This document shows positions 36,519-46,081 of a stretch of 64,000 nt of DNA, one piece after another. The notes under the pieces are model-generated. The model did no database searches and had not been told where the DNA came from. It saw nothing but the letters and a program-made list of their open reading frames with translations. Position 1 is the stretch's first letter. The number at the start of each line of letters is the position of its first letter. The position numbers and the translations under genes were made by a program. The stretch is taken from assembly GCF_000478195.2 (NCBI RefSeq), contig NZ_AUZM01000023.1, forward strand, positions 22,224-86,223, given 5' to 3'. This DNA comes from Lyngbya aestuarii BL J. Its GTDB lineage: Bacteria; Cyanobacteriota; Cyanobacteriia; Cyanobacteriales; Microcoleaceae.

Positions 36519-38234
36519 TCATTGATAACTGTAAAGACTGTTGACTGGCGCGCGAGGAGATTCATCTTTGACGGGATGCCACAACTGTTCGAGGCGATGG
36601 GCGGGTATGGTTAAATGAAGAATATCACCGGGATTGAGAACAAAACTGAGCAATTCCCAACTGTGAATGGTTTGATTGTTTGTTTCAATGTAAAGCGGCA
36701 CAAAATCAACGCTTTTGGCGATATCCTGCACCCGTTTTCCGCAAAAAGGATGATTGGGGGTTATTAACACCGATAACGCCACCCAAAGACTATCGGCTGT
36801 AATTCCATTTCCGAGAATTCGCCCGCCAATGGCTGCGGCAGCAAACGCAGGGGCGGCAATTTCTATGGGATTTAGAACCGTTTCAAAGTTAAAAACTTGT
36901 TGTTCCATTAAGGCAAATTGCGGCTCTTGACTCCGAACCACGACGCGAATTTTTGGGGCTAATCCTTTCGCACTCAATGCTATTTCTAAGTTCGCCATAT
37001 CGTCACTTGTGACAGCTAAAACGGCTTCTGCTTGTTTGATATTGGCACTTTCTAAGATTGTTGACAGGCTAGCATCTCCTTTGATAATTGGAATTTTTAA
37101 AGCATCGATAATCCCTAAAAATCGACAGTTTGCATCCCGTTCAATCACCACAATTTCATAACCACTGGCTCGTAATTGTTGGGCGATTTGCAAACCCAAT
37201 CCCCCTAAACCGCAAATAATATAATGATTGTGTTCAGGAATCCGAGTGGCGTTAACATATTCGGTTAAGCGAGTTCCCAAGACAAAATCGTTGAGTAGTG
37301 CATAGCAAATCCCCACAACACCCGCTCCGACTAACATCATAATAGCGGTGAAGATTTTAATACTTTCAGGGGCATTTTCAGCAACTTTTTCATTGCCTCC
37401 CGCTCCCGTAATCATCCCGACTGAGAAGTAAAGGGAATCTATAATCGAGTTGTTGAGGTTGATGCTAACATAAGTCAGAGTCGCAATAAAAATAGTAATC
37501 AGTAGAGTTAGAATGACTAAAATAGCCGATTGACTATGTTGCTGAAATTTATTTAAACTATTTCTAAATTTATTGAGAGTTTTTAGTAAGGAAAATTTAG
37601 ACTTGCGGACATCGGGTTTGCTGGCTATAATTAAGCGATCGCCGGTTTGCAGTTGTTTTCCTTCGATCACTGCCGAGACTAAATCCAGTTGAGTATTAAC
37701 GGGGAGATAATAGATCAGCATTCGACAACGATCAGCCCAAAGTTCGGTGAGGGTTTGACCTTTCCAGGGATGTTGATCGTTAATCCATTCTTCTTGAATC
37801 GGCCAATAGGTATTATGGAGTTTAAGCTGACCAATCGCCCGATTTCCCAACGCTGCAAAGGTAAACACAGGCGCAGATAGAGCAGAAACGCTCATGCTGG
37901 TATGATTGGGTAGGGTTTGATCGAGGCGATCGCCTAAGTTGGTGTTAAACAGGCGGTTAATGATGCGAATTTTGGGATTGAGGATTTGCGCCTGCATCAA
38001 AATGGCGAGGTTTGTCGAGTCATCATTCCCCGCTAAGACTAAGGTATGGGCGCTTTGAATACCTGCGGCGAGTAAGGTAGAAGCCGATCGCAAATGACCC
38101 ACGACAATATCAGAACCTTCGCCTTTGATCGGGGTTTCGTGAACTCCGACGACAAAAGCCCCTTGTTGTCTGAGCAGACGGAATATTTTGTATCCAGTGT
38201 CATCTAAGCAACAGACAATTATGCGAGGTTTCAT
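36519..38234 (-). CDS. Two-RCK (TrkA-N) ion channel-like protein without the TVGYG filter
   Basis: This 571-residue protein has a TrkA-N/RCK domain (about 1-215), a two-helix pore domain (about 232-320) and a second RCK domain with the Rossmann motif GLGGLGLQIAQQL (about 340-560), the layout of Ca2+- or nucleotide-gated potassium channels with an extra N-terminal RCK. The pore loop reads SVGMITGAGGNE where a potassium channel would have TVGYG, so K+ selectivity is doubtful. It is monocistronic. Long intergenic regions flank it on both sides. Confidence 0.85.
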   Translation of the reverse strand: MKPRIIVCCLDDTGYKIFRLLRQQGAFVVGVHETPIKGEGSDIVVGHLRSASTLLAAGIQSAHTLVLAGNDDSTNLAILMQAQILNPKIRIINRLFNTNLGDRLDQTLPNHTSMSVSALSAPVFTFAALGNRAIGQLKLHNTYWPIQEEWINDQHPWKGQTLTELWADRCRMLIYYLPVNTQLDLVSAVIEGKQLQTGDRLIIASKPDVRKSKFSLLKTLNKFRNSLNKFQQHSQSAILVILTLLITIFIATLTYVSINLNNSIIDSLYFSVGMITGAGGNEKVAENAPESIKIFTAIMMLVGAGVVGICYALLNDFVLGTRLTEYVNATRIPEHNHYIICGLGGLGLQIAQQLRASGYEIVVIERDANCRFLGIIDALKIPIIKGDASLSTILESANIKQAEAVLAVTSDDMANLEIALSAKGLAPKIRVVVRSQEPQFALMEQQVFNFETVLNPIEIAAPAFAAAAIGGRILGNGITADSLWVALSVLITPNHPFCGKRVQDIAKSVDFVPLYIETNNQTIHSWELLSFVLNPGDILHLTIPAHRLEQLWHPVKDESPRAPVNSLYSYQ

Positions 38235-38857
38235 TTTTCGTTCACTCGCCTCAAACCTTGGGCTGACAGTTTACAGAGATTCTACAGTCTCTCATTTTTT
38301 AGGATATAGAGAAAAAAAACTGTATCGAAGCGCACCAGAATAGGATTTAGGTGAGATTCAGATCAAGACCTTGAAAGTTATATTTTGTTAATATTTTGCG
38401 AAAAGTTTTTGGATCAACTTCAGAATATTAAATTATTATTTAACAAAACCTTTACATAACACCCTCCGGATCTTTACATAAAGGAGTTGAGTTATCCGGG
38501 TCAAATTTGATATATTTCTAAATAAGAACTCAAATGACTGCGGTCGTCAAAGTCTTGGGAGTTGTATTCCTCCAGAATATTTCATCATCAAACAGCATTG
38601 ATAATAACAGAACCTCAATCGTCTTTCATAGGTCGGAGTTGATCTGATCAACTACAAACAGGTGTATGGGTGAACAAACAATCAATCAGGGTGTAAAACT
38701 GACTAACGTTTCTCAAGGAAAAAAGATAACAGTTTGATCAGTCTACAGTCAACCAAAATAGGAGTCCGGAAACTGTTAACTCCATAGTGATTTCAGCTTT
38801 TTAGCTTGAGATACATTTTAATAATAGCAGTCCTGATCGATCTCTACAGTTGAGATT
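38235..38857. other. Divergent intergenic region before the exopolysaccharide genes
   Basis: About 620 bases with no credible ORF. It contains CAGAATATTTCATC-N4-AACAGC at 38573-38596, matching 22553-22576 at the same spacing. Promoters for the channel gene and the EAL-HlyD gene must lie here, but I cannot place them with confidence. Confidence 0.55.
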
Positions 38858-38884
38858 TTGTGTCTACCAAACCCTTTAAAACCA

Positions 38885-41704
38885 ATGAACCAGACCTCTA
38901 ATCTACCTTTATCTCCGAGTCAATCTCAAGATCAAAAAATCAACAGTAGCAGACGAAGAAAAAGTCAGAGTCTTGAACAACCTCTAGAAGTCGGACAATT
39001 TGAATTTTGGTATCAACCCACGTATCAAGTGAGTGGTTATCAAGTTTTACATAACGAAGTTCTATTACGATGGCGAGATTGCCCTGGAAAAGTCTATTTA
39101 CCGGATGAATTCATGCCTGTTTTAGCAGAAATGGGTTTACTCTCGCAACTCGATCGCTATGTAATCGATCAAGGAATCGACGAATTAGTTTCCCAACCGC
39201 AACTGCATCTTTCTATTAACTTATCCCGTTTAGTTTTTGAAGACTCTACTCTAATTAAAGATCTTGATTCTTGGCTGAGTGAAACTCAAGTTAATCCCAA
39301 ACGCTTATGCTTTGAACTCACCGAATCAACAATTGCTCAACACTTTATTACTGCCCTCAGCTTTATTCAAAATCTTACCGCTTTGGGGTGTTTAGTCACG
39401 ATCGATAACTTCACCGGACGGGAACTCACTCTGTCTCAGTGTAAACAACTCCCAGTCGATCTCGTTAAACTCGATAATCAATTTTTAGGCAGTATCAAAG
39501 CCAACCCCGAAAGTGTCGCCCTCATCAAACGCCTGCGAGAAATTAGCTACACAATGGGTCAAGTCGTTGTCAAATACGTTGAAGACGAACAAACCCTAGA
39601 ATTGGTTGAACGAATGAACCTTGATGCCATTCAAGGAAATCTGTTACAACTGCCCCATGATACTCCACAATTTAAAGCCTGGGTTAATCCCTATATTGAT
39701 GAGGGTGAAACTGATGCAATTAAAGGTTCAAAACCGAGTGAAGCTGTTAGTCATCTCGGCAAACAATCTTCAATTGAACCAAGTCAAACCGACTTTTGGA
39801 CGACTGCACCCGTTTCAGAAGAACAACCTCCCGCAGCAACTCGGCCAGAAGTTCCGCCCATTGCCGCCATTACACCCACTGCTTCATCAGCATTATCGAC
39901 ATCCAACTCCTCGTCATCAGCCCTCAACACAGTCGATGATTCTAAATCCGAGTTAACTCCTGCCCATCCCCATATTCCCCCGCAAAAATACGCAACTCCT
40001 GAACAAAAATCTAACTCGATTAATCGGTTACTGTGGGGGACTGCTTTTGTCGGAGTGAGTATTGCTGCTTTGGGAATTGCAGTGACTTCAGTTTGGCATC
40101 GGATGTCTCATATCGTCGTTAAACACGGGGTTGTTAACGGTCGGTTAGTTAGACTGCGATCGCCATTTTACGGTCATGTCCGAGAATTTTACGCTCGTCC
40201 GGGTGTTCAAGTCAAAGCCGATCAAATTTTGGCTCATATTGAGCATATTCCCGATGAAGAAAACTTTTATCAAAAACCCGAACTTGCAGAATATCAATCC
40301 ATCCCTGTACTTGATTTTGACAGTGAACCTCCCACCTATGAAACCCTATTAGACGATACCAAAAAATACGAAAAACTCGAAGATCAAGCCTACGATATTC
40401 AACAAAAAATAGTTCGACTGCAAGGTGAACTGCAAAATAACCAGAACCAACTCAGCGCCAGCGAACAAACCGTTGCTTCTCTGAGCGCTCGTTTAGCAGA
40501 AATCAAACAAAAACACCAACAATTACGCACCGTAGAAATCAGTATTAGTGCAACAGAAGTTCCTCAAAGTCAAGCTGACTTGGATAAAGCCCTCGCGAGC
40601 GCCAAACTTGCTCGCATCGAATACGAACGCTTCCGCGACTTGCAACTCGAAGGGGCTGTTTCTTCTCAACGAGTTGATCAGTTACAAGTTGCCTGGGAAA
40701 CTGCTCAAGCCGAAGTTCAACAAGCCAGAGAACAGTTAAAAGCCGCGCAAGTGACTTACAACGCTTCTCAAATGGGTTTAGCCAGCGATAATAAATATTC
40801 TAATGCTCTGGCTGAAGAAGCCGATCAACTCGAACAAGAACTCGAACAAGAGTCGATGAAAACGCGAAGTTTACAGGCTGAAGTGGCGAACCTAGAGCAA
40901 CAATTAAGTTTAGCTGAAAACCTGTACAATCAACGTCAGGCACAGATGCAGGAAGAACAAGTTAATATTCAACGCATTCGTCAAGAACGACAACAACGCT
41001 ACGAAGAACAACTGGCTTTTCACCAACAGCAAGTTCAACAACAAGAACAGCAAATTCAAGCTGAACAAGTCGCCCAACAACAAGTCCAACAACAGACAAT
41101 TACCCCTTTAAAAACTCAACTAAAAGCTCCCTTTACCAGCGTTGTCTACCGCACTGAACGGGAAAAAGGAGAACTCGTTAATAAATCTGAAGCGGTTCTG
41201 AGTTTACTTGATTGTAATAGTTTGTGGGTAGAAGCGGTAATTCGGGCTGAAGATGCGAGTCGTTTAGATACCCAAAAATCTGTTCAGGTACGACTGGCTA
41301 ACAATTCTGAGATTTTAAAAGGTGAAATTGATCTCATTCAACCTGTTAGCGTCATTAGCGCTCAACCGCAAACCGGAAGTTTTGCTGATATCGATAAACA
41401 AGGACGACGGATGCAAGTTCAAGCCCTCTCTCCCACGATTCCGGCTGAACTGATGGATGAGTCCTTTTTAAAGCGGGTTACGGTTAAGATTCCGCCGCAT
41501 CAGAATGGAAATCAACCTCAACAATTGTGCGGACTCGGACAAGTTGCACAAATTACTTTTGCTCGTCAATTTAACCCTCAACTCACAACGGTATTTGCAG
41601 GGGTTCGTCAGTTTCCGGCAATGATTATGAATCAATTTTCCCGGTTTAATTCTACCCCAAAACTTCCCGAGGAAATTGTTGTTAATCCTCCAGAAAAAAA
41701 CTAA
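38885..41704 (+). CDS. Degenerate EAL domain fused to a membrane-anchored HlyD-like protein (Alg44-like)
   Basis: About 939 residues from ATG 38885 (a TTG at 38858 is in frame). Residues about 35-265 form an EAL fold with EVLLRW, FELTES and KLDNQF. However, the DDFG metal motif is replaced by IDNF and the AEGVE stretch by KYVED, so it probably binds rather than cleaves c-di-GMP. A Pro/Ser-rich linker leads to a membrane helix (about 381-403), then a HlyD barrel-sandwich half, a long Gln-rich coiled coil (about 490-745) and the second barrel half. Alginate Alg44 has the same order with PilZ in place of EAL. It precedes the synthase gene by 125 bases. Confidence 0.85.
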   Translation: MNQTSNLPLSPSQSQDQKINSSRRRKSQSLEQPLEVGQFEFWYQPTYQVSGYQVLHNEVLLRWRDCPGKVYLPDEFMPVLAEMGLLSQLDRYVIDQGIDELVSQPQLHLSINLSRLVFEDSTLIKDLDSWLSETQVNPKRLCFELTESTIAQHFITALSFIQNLTALGCLVTIDNFTGRELTLSQCKQLPVDLVKLDNQFLGSIKANPESVALIKRLREISYTMGQVVVKYVEDEQTLELVERMNLDAIQGNLLQLPHDTPQFKAWVNPYIDEGETDAIKGSKPSEAVSHLGKQSSIEPSQTDFWTTAPVSEEQPPAATRPEVPPIAAITPTASSALSTSNSSSSALNTVDDSKSELTPAHPHIPPQKYATPEQKSNSINRLLWGTAFVGVSIAALGIAVTSVWHRMSHIVVKHGVVNGRLVRLRSPFYGHVREFYARPGVQVKADQILAHIEHIPDEENFYQKPELAEYQSIPVLDFDSEPPTYETLLDDTKKYEKLEDQAYDIQQKIVRLQGELQNNQNQLSASEQTVASLSARLAEIKQKHQQLRTVEISISATEVPQSQADLDKALASAKLARIEYERFRDLQLEGAVSSQRVDQLQVAWETAQAEVQQAREQLKAAQVTYNASQMGLASDNKYSNALAEEADQLEQELEQESMKTRSLQAEVANLEQQLSLAENLYNQRQAQMQEEQVNIQRIRQERQQRYEEQLAFHQQQVQQQEQQIQAEQVAQQQVQQQTITPLKTQLKAPFTSVVYRTEREKGELVNKSEAVLSLLDCNSLWVEAVIRAEDASRLDTQKSVQVRLANNSEILKGEIDLIQPVSVISAQPQTGSFADIDKQGRRMQVQALSPTIPAELMDESFLKRVTVKIPPHQNGNQPQQLCGLGQVAQITFARQFNPQLTTVFAGVRQFPAMIMNQFSRFNSTPKLPEEIVVNPPEKN

Positions 41705-41829
41705 CTTAAAGTCTTCTACAAAAGGGCGTGATTATTTTCGCCCTAAATTAACAAAAAACCATCTAATTCAGTTCATTAAAACCTCATCAAAACCTGTTAA
41801 CAGATTACTCCCTTTAATCATTAGTCATT

Positions 41830-43980
41830 ATGACAAACGTATTGGTCACTGAGAAAGAAAATACTGACAATCAGCCCGAATATCAACCGGAAAGTCAAAC
41901 CTGGATCGGAATGTTAATTATTTCGGCTTTTGGTTTACTGACTTTAATTTTATTACGAGATCCCGCTCAATTATCTAAAGCTGGACTCTCTGGCATCGTC
42001 GGAATGGGAATTCTCGGACTGTGGCGTTGGTCTTGGTTTGTGGTACAGGTGGTTCGCAGTCGCCTATTTATGCACGTTATTTTTCCCCGTTGGCGTCAGA
42101 AAGCTTCACAAATTCCCGTCGAAGATTTGCCTCATATGTGTTTTATGGTTCCCACTTATAAAGAGAAAATGTGGGTGACAGAACGGGTTTTTAAAGCCAT
42201 CGCTGAAGAAGCAAAAACCCTTTCCCAACCGATTACTATAATGGTTAATAGTAGTGGCCCTGAAGAAAATGCCGCCGTTCGTCAAGTATTAGAAGAACAT
42301 GACCCCGGTTTAAAACATATTAATCTCTATTTACTCACTCAAAAAGAAGGAAAACGGAAAGCAATGGCGGATGGTTTGCGAGAGTTGCGAACCTATGGTT
42401 TACCTGAAGATACCATTGTGGCTTTGATGGATGGGGATAGTGAACTTTGTCCGGGAACATTACGGGGGTGTTTACCTTTCTTTAAACTGTTTCCAAAACT
42501 CGGTGCTTTAACCACTGATGAAACACCGATTGTTAAGGGATCTTATATTTTCTCAGAATGGTTTCATCTACGCTTTGCCCAACGTCATTATCAAATGTGT
42601 TCTCTTTCTTTATCGCGTAAAGTGTTATGTTTGACGGGGCGATTTTCATTATTTCATTCTCGCGCCGCTTTCGATCTTCAGTTTATCGATCAGCTACAAA
42701 GTGACTCCCTTGATGATTGGTTATGGGGACGGTTTAAGTTTCTTTCAGGAGATGACAAAAGTACCTGGTTTTCGCTGTTACGTTGGCGTTATGAGATGAT
42801 TTATATACCGGATGTGATGGTTAATTCCCTGGAAACCCATTCCGGTGATGTCTTGAAACGCGCTTACAGTAATATGCGGCGTTGGTTTGGAAATATGCTT
42901 CGCAGTAACGGACGGGCGATTGGGCTTGGCCCTCGGGCGGTGGGTTTCTTTCCCTGGTGGTGTTTACTCGATCAACGCATTAGTATGTGGACTTCGTTGA
43001 TTACTCCGGGTTTGCTATTAATTTCACTGTTAACGGGGACTTGGTTATTGGCGGGAATTATTTTATCTTGGGTTTGTTTTAGCCGGCCGTTAATGTTGTT
43101 AATTATTTTTATTGGCCGCCCTTCTCATCTTAAACCGATTCATTTTCCGATTCTGGTTGCAACTCAGTGGAGTTCAGCCGTGATTAAAGTCTGGAATCAG
43201 ATGAATATGGCACAACAAAGTTGGCAAAACCGAGGCAATCAAACCGTAACAGCCGGATCTAAGGGGTTAGCAAAATTGATCCAAGTTTTTGTCTCTCGGT
43301 TTTTATTAGTATCTCAAATTCTGGCGTTTGTTGTCGCCTTACTCTGGTGGTGGTTTGGGGTTTTAACACCTTTTGAAGATGTGGCGAGTTCGTGGAATAA
43401 TTATCAAACTCCACCTGCAATTGTTACCACTCAAATTATTGATGCAACCGAACATGGAATTTATCCAAATGATCATCAAGATGATGCTCAAAAATTACAA
43501 GCTTTAATTGATAGTTTACCCCCAGAAGGTCAAGTTCAAGTTAATCTTCCGATTGGAGAAATTGACCTGTTTCAACCGATTAATATTACTCGTTCTCAGA
43601 CTATAATTCGTGGACAAGATGCAGAACGGACGATTATTCAAGCCCATTTTGATGCCCCACAACAGGAAAGCTTTTTCCGAATATTTCCTCCGGTTGGTAA
43701 GATTGGCGGGTCAGTTTCTGAGGTGAAATTGCGAGGATTTACCTTACGAAATGTTTCTGAAAAAAATATTGCAAAAGCATCTCAGCTTAATGGTGTGACT
43801 TTAGAACGGGCAATTAATTCGACAATTCGAGAGATTAATTTAACTACAAACGGACATCCGGTGATTCTCAATCAAACTCAAAATGTTACCGTTGAATATG
43901 TTACGGTTCGCGGAACGATCATGTCTCCAATTAGTCAAAACGAACCCTCCGGCGATCGCGTTTCTGCGGTGAATGAATAA
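41830..43980 (+). CDS. Alg8-like family 2 polysaccharide synthase with a C-terminal beta-helix domain
   Basis: The 716-residue membrane protein has N-terminal helices (about 25-75), a GT2 catalytic domain with MDGDSE (DxD motif), an acidic DDK in place of TED, and RRWFGNML (the xxRW product-binding motif), then further helices (about 385-540). This order is that of Alg8/cellulose-synthase-type enzymes that make and export a glycan. Residues about 555-705 look like a right-handed beta-helix of pectate-lyase type and would face the periplasm, an uncommon fusion. The upstream EAL-HlyD gene is the likely c-di-GMP-binding partner. The sugar made is unknown. Confidence 0.85.
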   Translation: MTNVLVTEKENTDNQPEYQPESQTWIGMLIISAFGLLTLILLRDPAQLSKAGLSGIVGMGILGLWRWSWFVVQVVRSRLFMHVIFPRWRQKASQIPVEDLPHMCFMVPTYKEKMWVTERVFKAIAEEAKTLSQPITIMVNSSGPEENAAVRQVLEEHDPGLKHINLYLLTQKEGKRKAMADGLRELRTYGLPEDTIVALMDGDSELCPGTLRGCLPFFKLFPKLGALTTDETPIVKGSYIFSEWFHLRFAQRHYQMCSLSLSRKVLCLTGRFSLFHSRAAFDLQFIDQLQSDSLDDWLWGRFKFLSGDDKSTWFSLLRWRYEMIYIPDVMVNSLETHSGDVLKRAYSNMRRWFGNMLRSNGRAIGLGPRAVGFFPWWCLLDQRISMWTSLITPGLLLISLLTGTWLLAGIILSWVCFSRPLMLLIIFIGRPSHLKPIHFPILVATQWSSAVIKVWNQMNMAQQSWQNRGNQTVTAGSKGLAKLIQVFVSRFLLVSQILAFVVALLWWWFGVLTPFEDVASSWNNYQTPPAIVTTQIIDATEHGIYPNDHQDDAQKLQALIDSLPPEGQVQVNLPIGEIDLFQPINITRSQTIIRGQDAERTIIQAHFDAPQQESFFRIFPPVGKIGGSVSEVKLRGFTLRNVSEKNIAKASQLNGVTLERAINSTIREINLTTNGHPVILNQTQNVTVEYVTVRGTIMSPISQNEPSGDRVSAVNE

Positions 43981-44040
43981 CTCAATCTCTGCGGGTTGGG
44001 TTAGCACAAGCCTCGAGCCAGTATAAACAATTGCTAGATG

Positions 44041-44074
44041 TAGGATGGGGACTGCTCATCCTATTTCTGTTTTT
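44041..44074 (+). terminator. Rho-independent terminator after the synthase gene
   Basis: TAGGATG (44041-44047) pairs with CATCCTA (44057-44063) over a 9-base loop, followed by TTTCTGTTTTT. It lies 60 bases after the stop of the synthase gene and before the kinase gene. Confidence 0.75.
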
Positions 44075-44127
44075 CAGAGGCTAGATTAGTGTACCCTAGA
44101 AGATAGACATTGATCCGTTAATCTCAG

Positions 44128-45534
44128 ATGTACCAGTGCCTCAATCCTGATTGTCTCTACGAGAACCCATCCGATTCTGACCCGAAATTCTGTCAATATT
44201 GCGGTTCAAAGTTACGTTTGACAGAGCGTTACATCGCGATTGAAATTATTGGACAGGGGGGATTTGGTCGTACTTTTAAGGCAATTGATCGGCATCAGTT
44301 CGATGATTTTTGTGTGATCAAACAGTTTCTTCCCGTTGCTAAAGAAACGGAAACGCGACACAAAGCAACCGAACTGTTTCAGCGAGAAGCGCGACAACTC
44401 AAGCTTTTGGGACAGCATCCCCAAATTCCCCAACTTTATGCTTATTTTACCGCTCAAGATGACAAACGCCAGTATTTAGTTCAAGAGTTTATTGATGGCA
44501 ATAATTTACAGCAAGAGTTAGAAATCTCCGGCGCTTTTACCGAAACTCAAATTCGACAACTGTTAGCAGATTTGCTTACCGTGTTGCAGTTTGTTCATAC
44601 AAATCAAGTCATTCATCGAGATATTAAGCCGGAAAATATTATTCGTCGGAGTATTGATAATAAACTGGTATTGGTTGATTTTGGCGCGTCGAAGTATATT
44701 CCTCCCAATCTTTCTAAAACGGAAAAAATGACAGTTATTGGTACACCTGAATACGCTTCACCGGAACAAATTCAAGAAAATAGTCGGGCAACTTTTGCCA
44801 GTGATATCTATAGTTTGGGAATTACTTGTATTCATTTATTAACCGGACTTTCACCTTTAGAATTAGAAGATGAAACCGGAACATGGATTTGGCAAAATTA
44901 TCTAAATTTGGCCGATCCCGTGAGTGAAGAACTGATTGAATTGTTGGATAAAATGTTATGCAAAGACGCTAAAATTCGCTATCAATCGGTTCAAGAAGTT
45001 TTACAAGATTTTGCAAGTCTTCCGAATGAACCGGGGAGAAATTATTATAGCAAACTCATTAAACTTCTCAAGGCTAAAAAGTGGAAAGAAGCCGATGAGG
45101 AAACGGCGAAAATTATGCTAAAAGTTGCCAACCGCGAACAACAAGGCTGGTTAAATAATCAAAGTCTAGAAGATTTTCCCTGCGCTCATCTGCGAACCAT
45201 AGATCAAGTTTGGCTACAATATTCCGCCGGAAAATTTGGCTTTACTGTACAAAAAGAAATTTATATTGAGAGTGGAAATAAGTTGAGTCAATACGACAAA
45301 AAAGCGTTTGATCGCTTCGGTGATGTTATCGGTTGGCGAAAAGAAAATGTTATCAAAAAAGGATGGTTTGCTTGGGAACTTAACTACGACAACCTTAATT
45401 TTTCTCAATCCGCCCCCCGCGGACATCTTCCGGCTGTTGCAATGCAACCTCTAATTAAGCGTTTTTTTCAAGGAGAAAGAATCGGAACTTTTTTCTCTAC
45501 TCTTGTAAAAAGATTAGATGTTTGTAAGATTTAA
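44128..45534 (+). CDS. Serine/threonine kinase fused to a GUN4 domain
   Basis: The 468-residue protein starts with a zinc-ribbon-like knuckle (Cys4, Cys9, Cys22, Cys25). A full eukaryotic-type kinase domain follows (about 34-290), with GQGGFGRTF (P loop), VIKQF (Lys), HRDIKPENI and DFGASKYI, so it is probably active. The C terminus (about 305-445) is a GUN4 domain (WKEADEET, DFPC..LRTIDQVWLQYSAGKFGFTVQ). GUN4 binds porphyrins and stimulates Mg chelatase, so the fusion may link tetrapyrrole status to phosphorylation. It is monocistronic. Confidence 0.93.
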   Translation: MYQCLNPDCLYENPSDSDPKFCQYCGSKLRLTERYIAIEIIGQGGFGRTFKAIDRHQFDDFCVIKQFLPVAKETETRHKATELFQREARQLKLLGQHPQIPQLYAYFTAQDDKRQYLVQEFIDGNNLQQELEISGAFTETQIRQLLADLLTVLQFVHTNQVIHRDIKPENIIRRSIDNKLVLVDFGASKYIPPNLSKTEKMTVIGTPEYASPEQIQENSRATFASDIYSLGITCIHLLTGLSPLELEDETGTWIWQNYLNLADPVSEELIELLDKMLCKDAKIRYQSVQEVLQDFASLPNEPGRNYYSKLIKLLKAKKWKEADEETAKIMLKVANREQQGWLNNQSLEDFPCAHLRTIDQVWLQYSAGKFGFTVQKEIYIESGNKLSQYDKKAFDRFGDVIGWRKENVIKKGWFAWELNYDNLNFSQSAPRGHLPAVAMQPLIKRFFQGERIGTFFSTLVKRLDVCKI

Positions 45535-45563
45535 ACCCGTACAATGACAAGAAAAATCCTGTC

Positions 45564-45584
45564 ATGTTGAGCGAAGCGAAACCT
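45564..45584 (+). repeat. Hairpin repeat with GCGAAGC core (copy R1)
   Basis: Starts ATGTTGAGCGAAGCGAA; the last arm reads ACCT instead of ACAT, so pairing is slightly impaired. It is preceded by AATGACAAGAAAAATCCTGTC and lies 105 bases before the GIY-YIG gene. Confidence 0.7.
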
Positions 45585-45688
45585 CTCATAAATTCTTCAA
45601 AAAGTTTACCCTAATTGCGATCGCGTTGGGTTCACCAATGACAAGAAATGAATTCACAATAACAATCAAAATAATAAAACCCAGCTTT

Positions 45689-45976
45689 ATGATAAATTAT
45701 TATGTATACAGAATGACCAATAAATCCAAAACACTTTATACTGGTGTCACGAATGATCGAATTCGTCGGGTTTATGAACATAAAAACAAGCTGATTCCAG
45801 GGTTTACTCAAAAATACAATATAACTCTACTTGTTTACTATGAAGAAACTCCTGATATTTCCGCTGCGATCGCCCGTGAAAAACAGATTAAAGGTTGGTT
45901 GAGACAGAAAAAAATTGATTTGATTGAATCAGTTAATCCCAATTGGCAGGACTTGAGTTTAAAATGGTATGATTAA
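45689..45976 (+). CDS. GIY-YIG family nuclease
   Basis: About 95 residues from ATG 45689 (MINYYVYRMTNKSKT); an earlier in-frame ATG (45626) gives an implausible leader that overlaps repeat sequence. It has the GIY-YIG core: YYVYRMTN, LYTGVTNDRIRRVYEHK with the catalytic Arg, and AIAREKQIKGW with the metal-binding Glu. Such single-domain nucleases are widespread and their role is mostly unknown. Here the gene is bracketed by copies of one hairpin repeat (R1 left, R2 and R3 right), which suggests the enzyme and repeats belong together. Confidence 0.88.
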   Translation: MINYYVYRMTNKSKTLYTGVTNDRIRRVYEHKNKLIPGFTQKYNITLLVYYEETPDISAAIAREKQIKGWLRQKKIDLIESVNPNWQDLSLKWYD

Positions 45977-45992
45977 TTATTCTCTTACTGTT

Positions 45993-46013
45993 ATGTTGAG
46001 CGAAGCGAAACAT
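45993..46013 (+). repeat. Hairpin repeat with GCGAAGC core (copy R2)
   Basis: Arms ATGTT and AACAT enclose GA/GA mismatches and the minihairpin GCGAAGC. It is followed by CTATAAGATTCTTTACTGCGCTCACCAAT, which recurs after R3 with few changes. It begins 17 bases after the nuclease stop. Confidence 0.75.
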
Positions 46014-46060
46014 CTATAAGATTCTTTACTGCGCTCACCAATCCCAAAAATTCCTCTGTC

Positions 46061-46081
46061 ATGTTGAGCGAAGCAAAACAT
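46061..46081 (+). repeat. Hairpin repeat with GCGAAGC-like core (copy R3)
   Basis: Same unit as R2, 68 bases further on, with one change in the core (GCAAAAC for GCGAAAC). It is followed by ATTCTTTACTGCGCTCACCAATGACAAGAAAAAT, linking it to the flank of R1. Confidence 0.72.
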
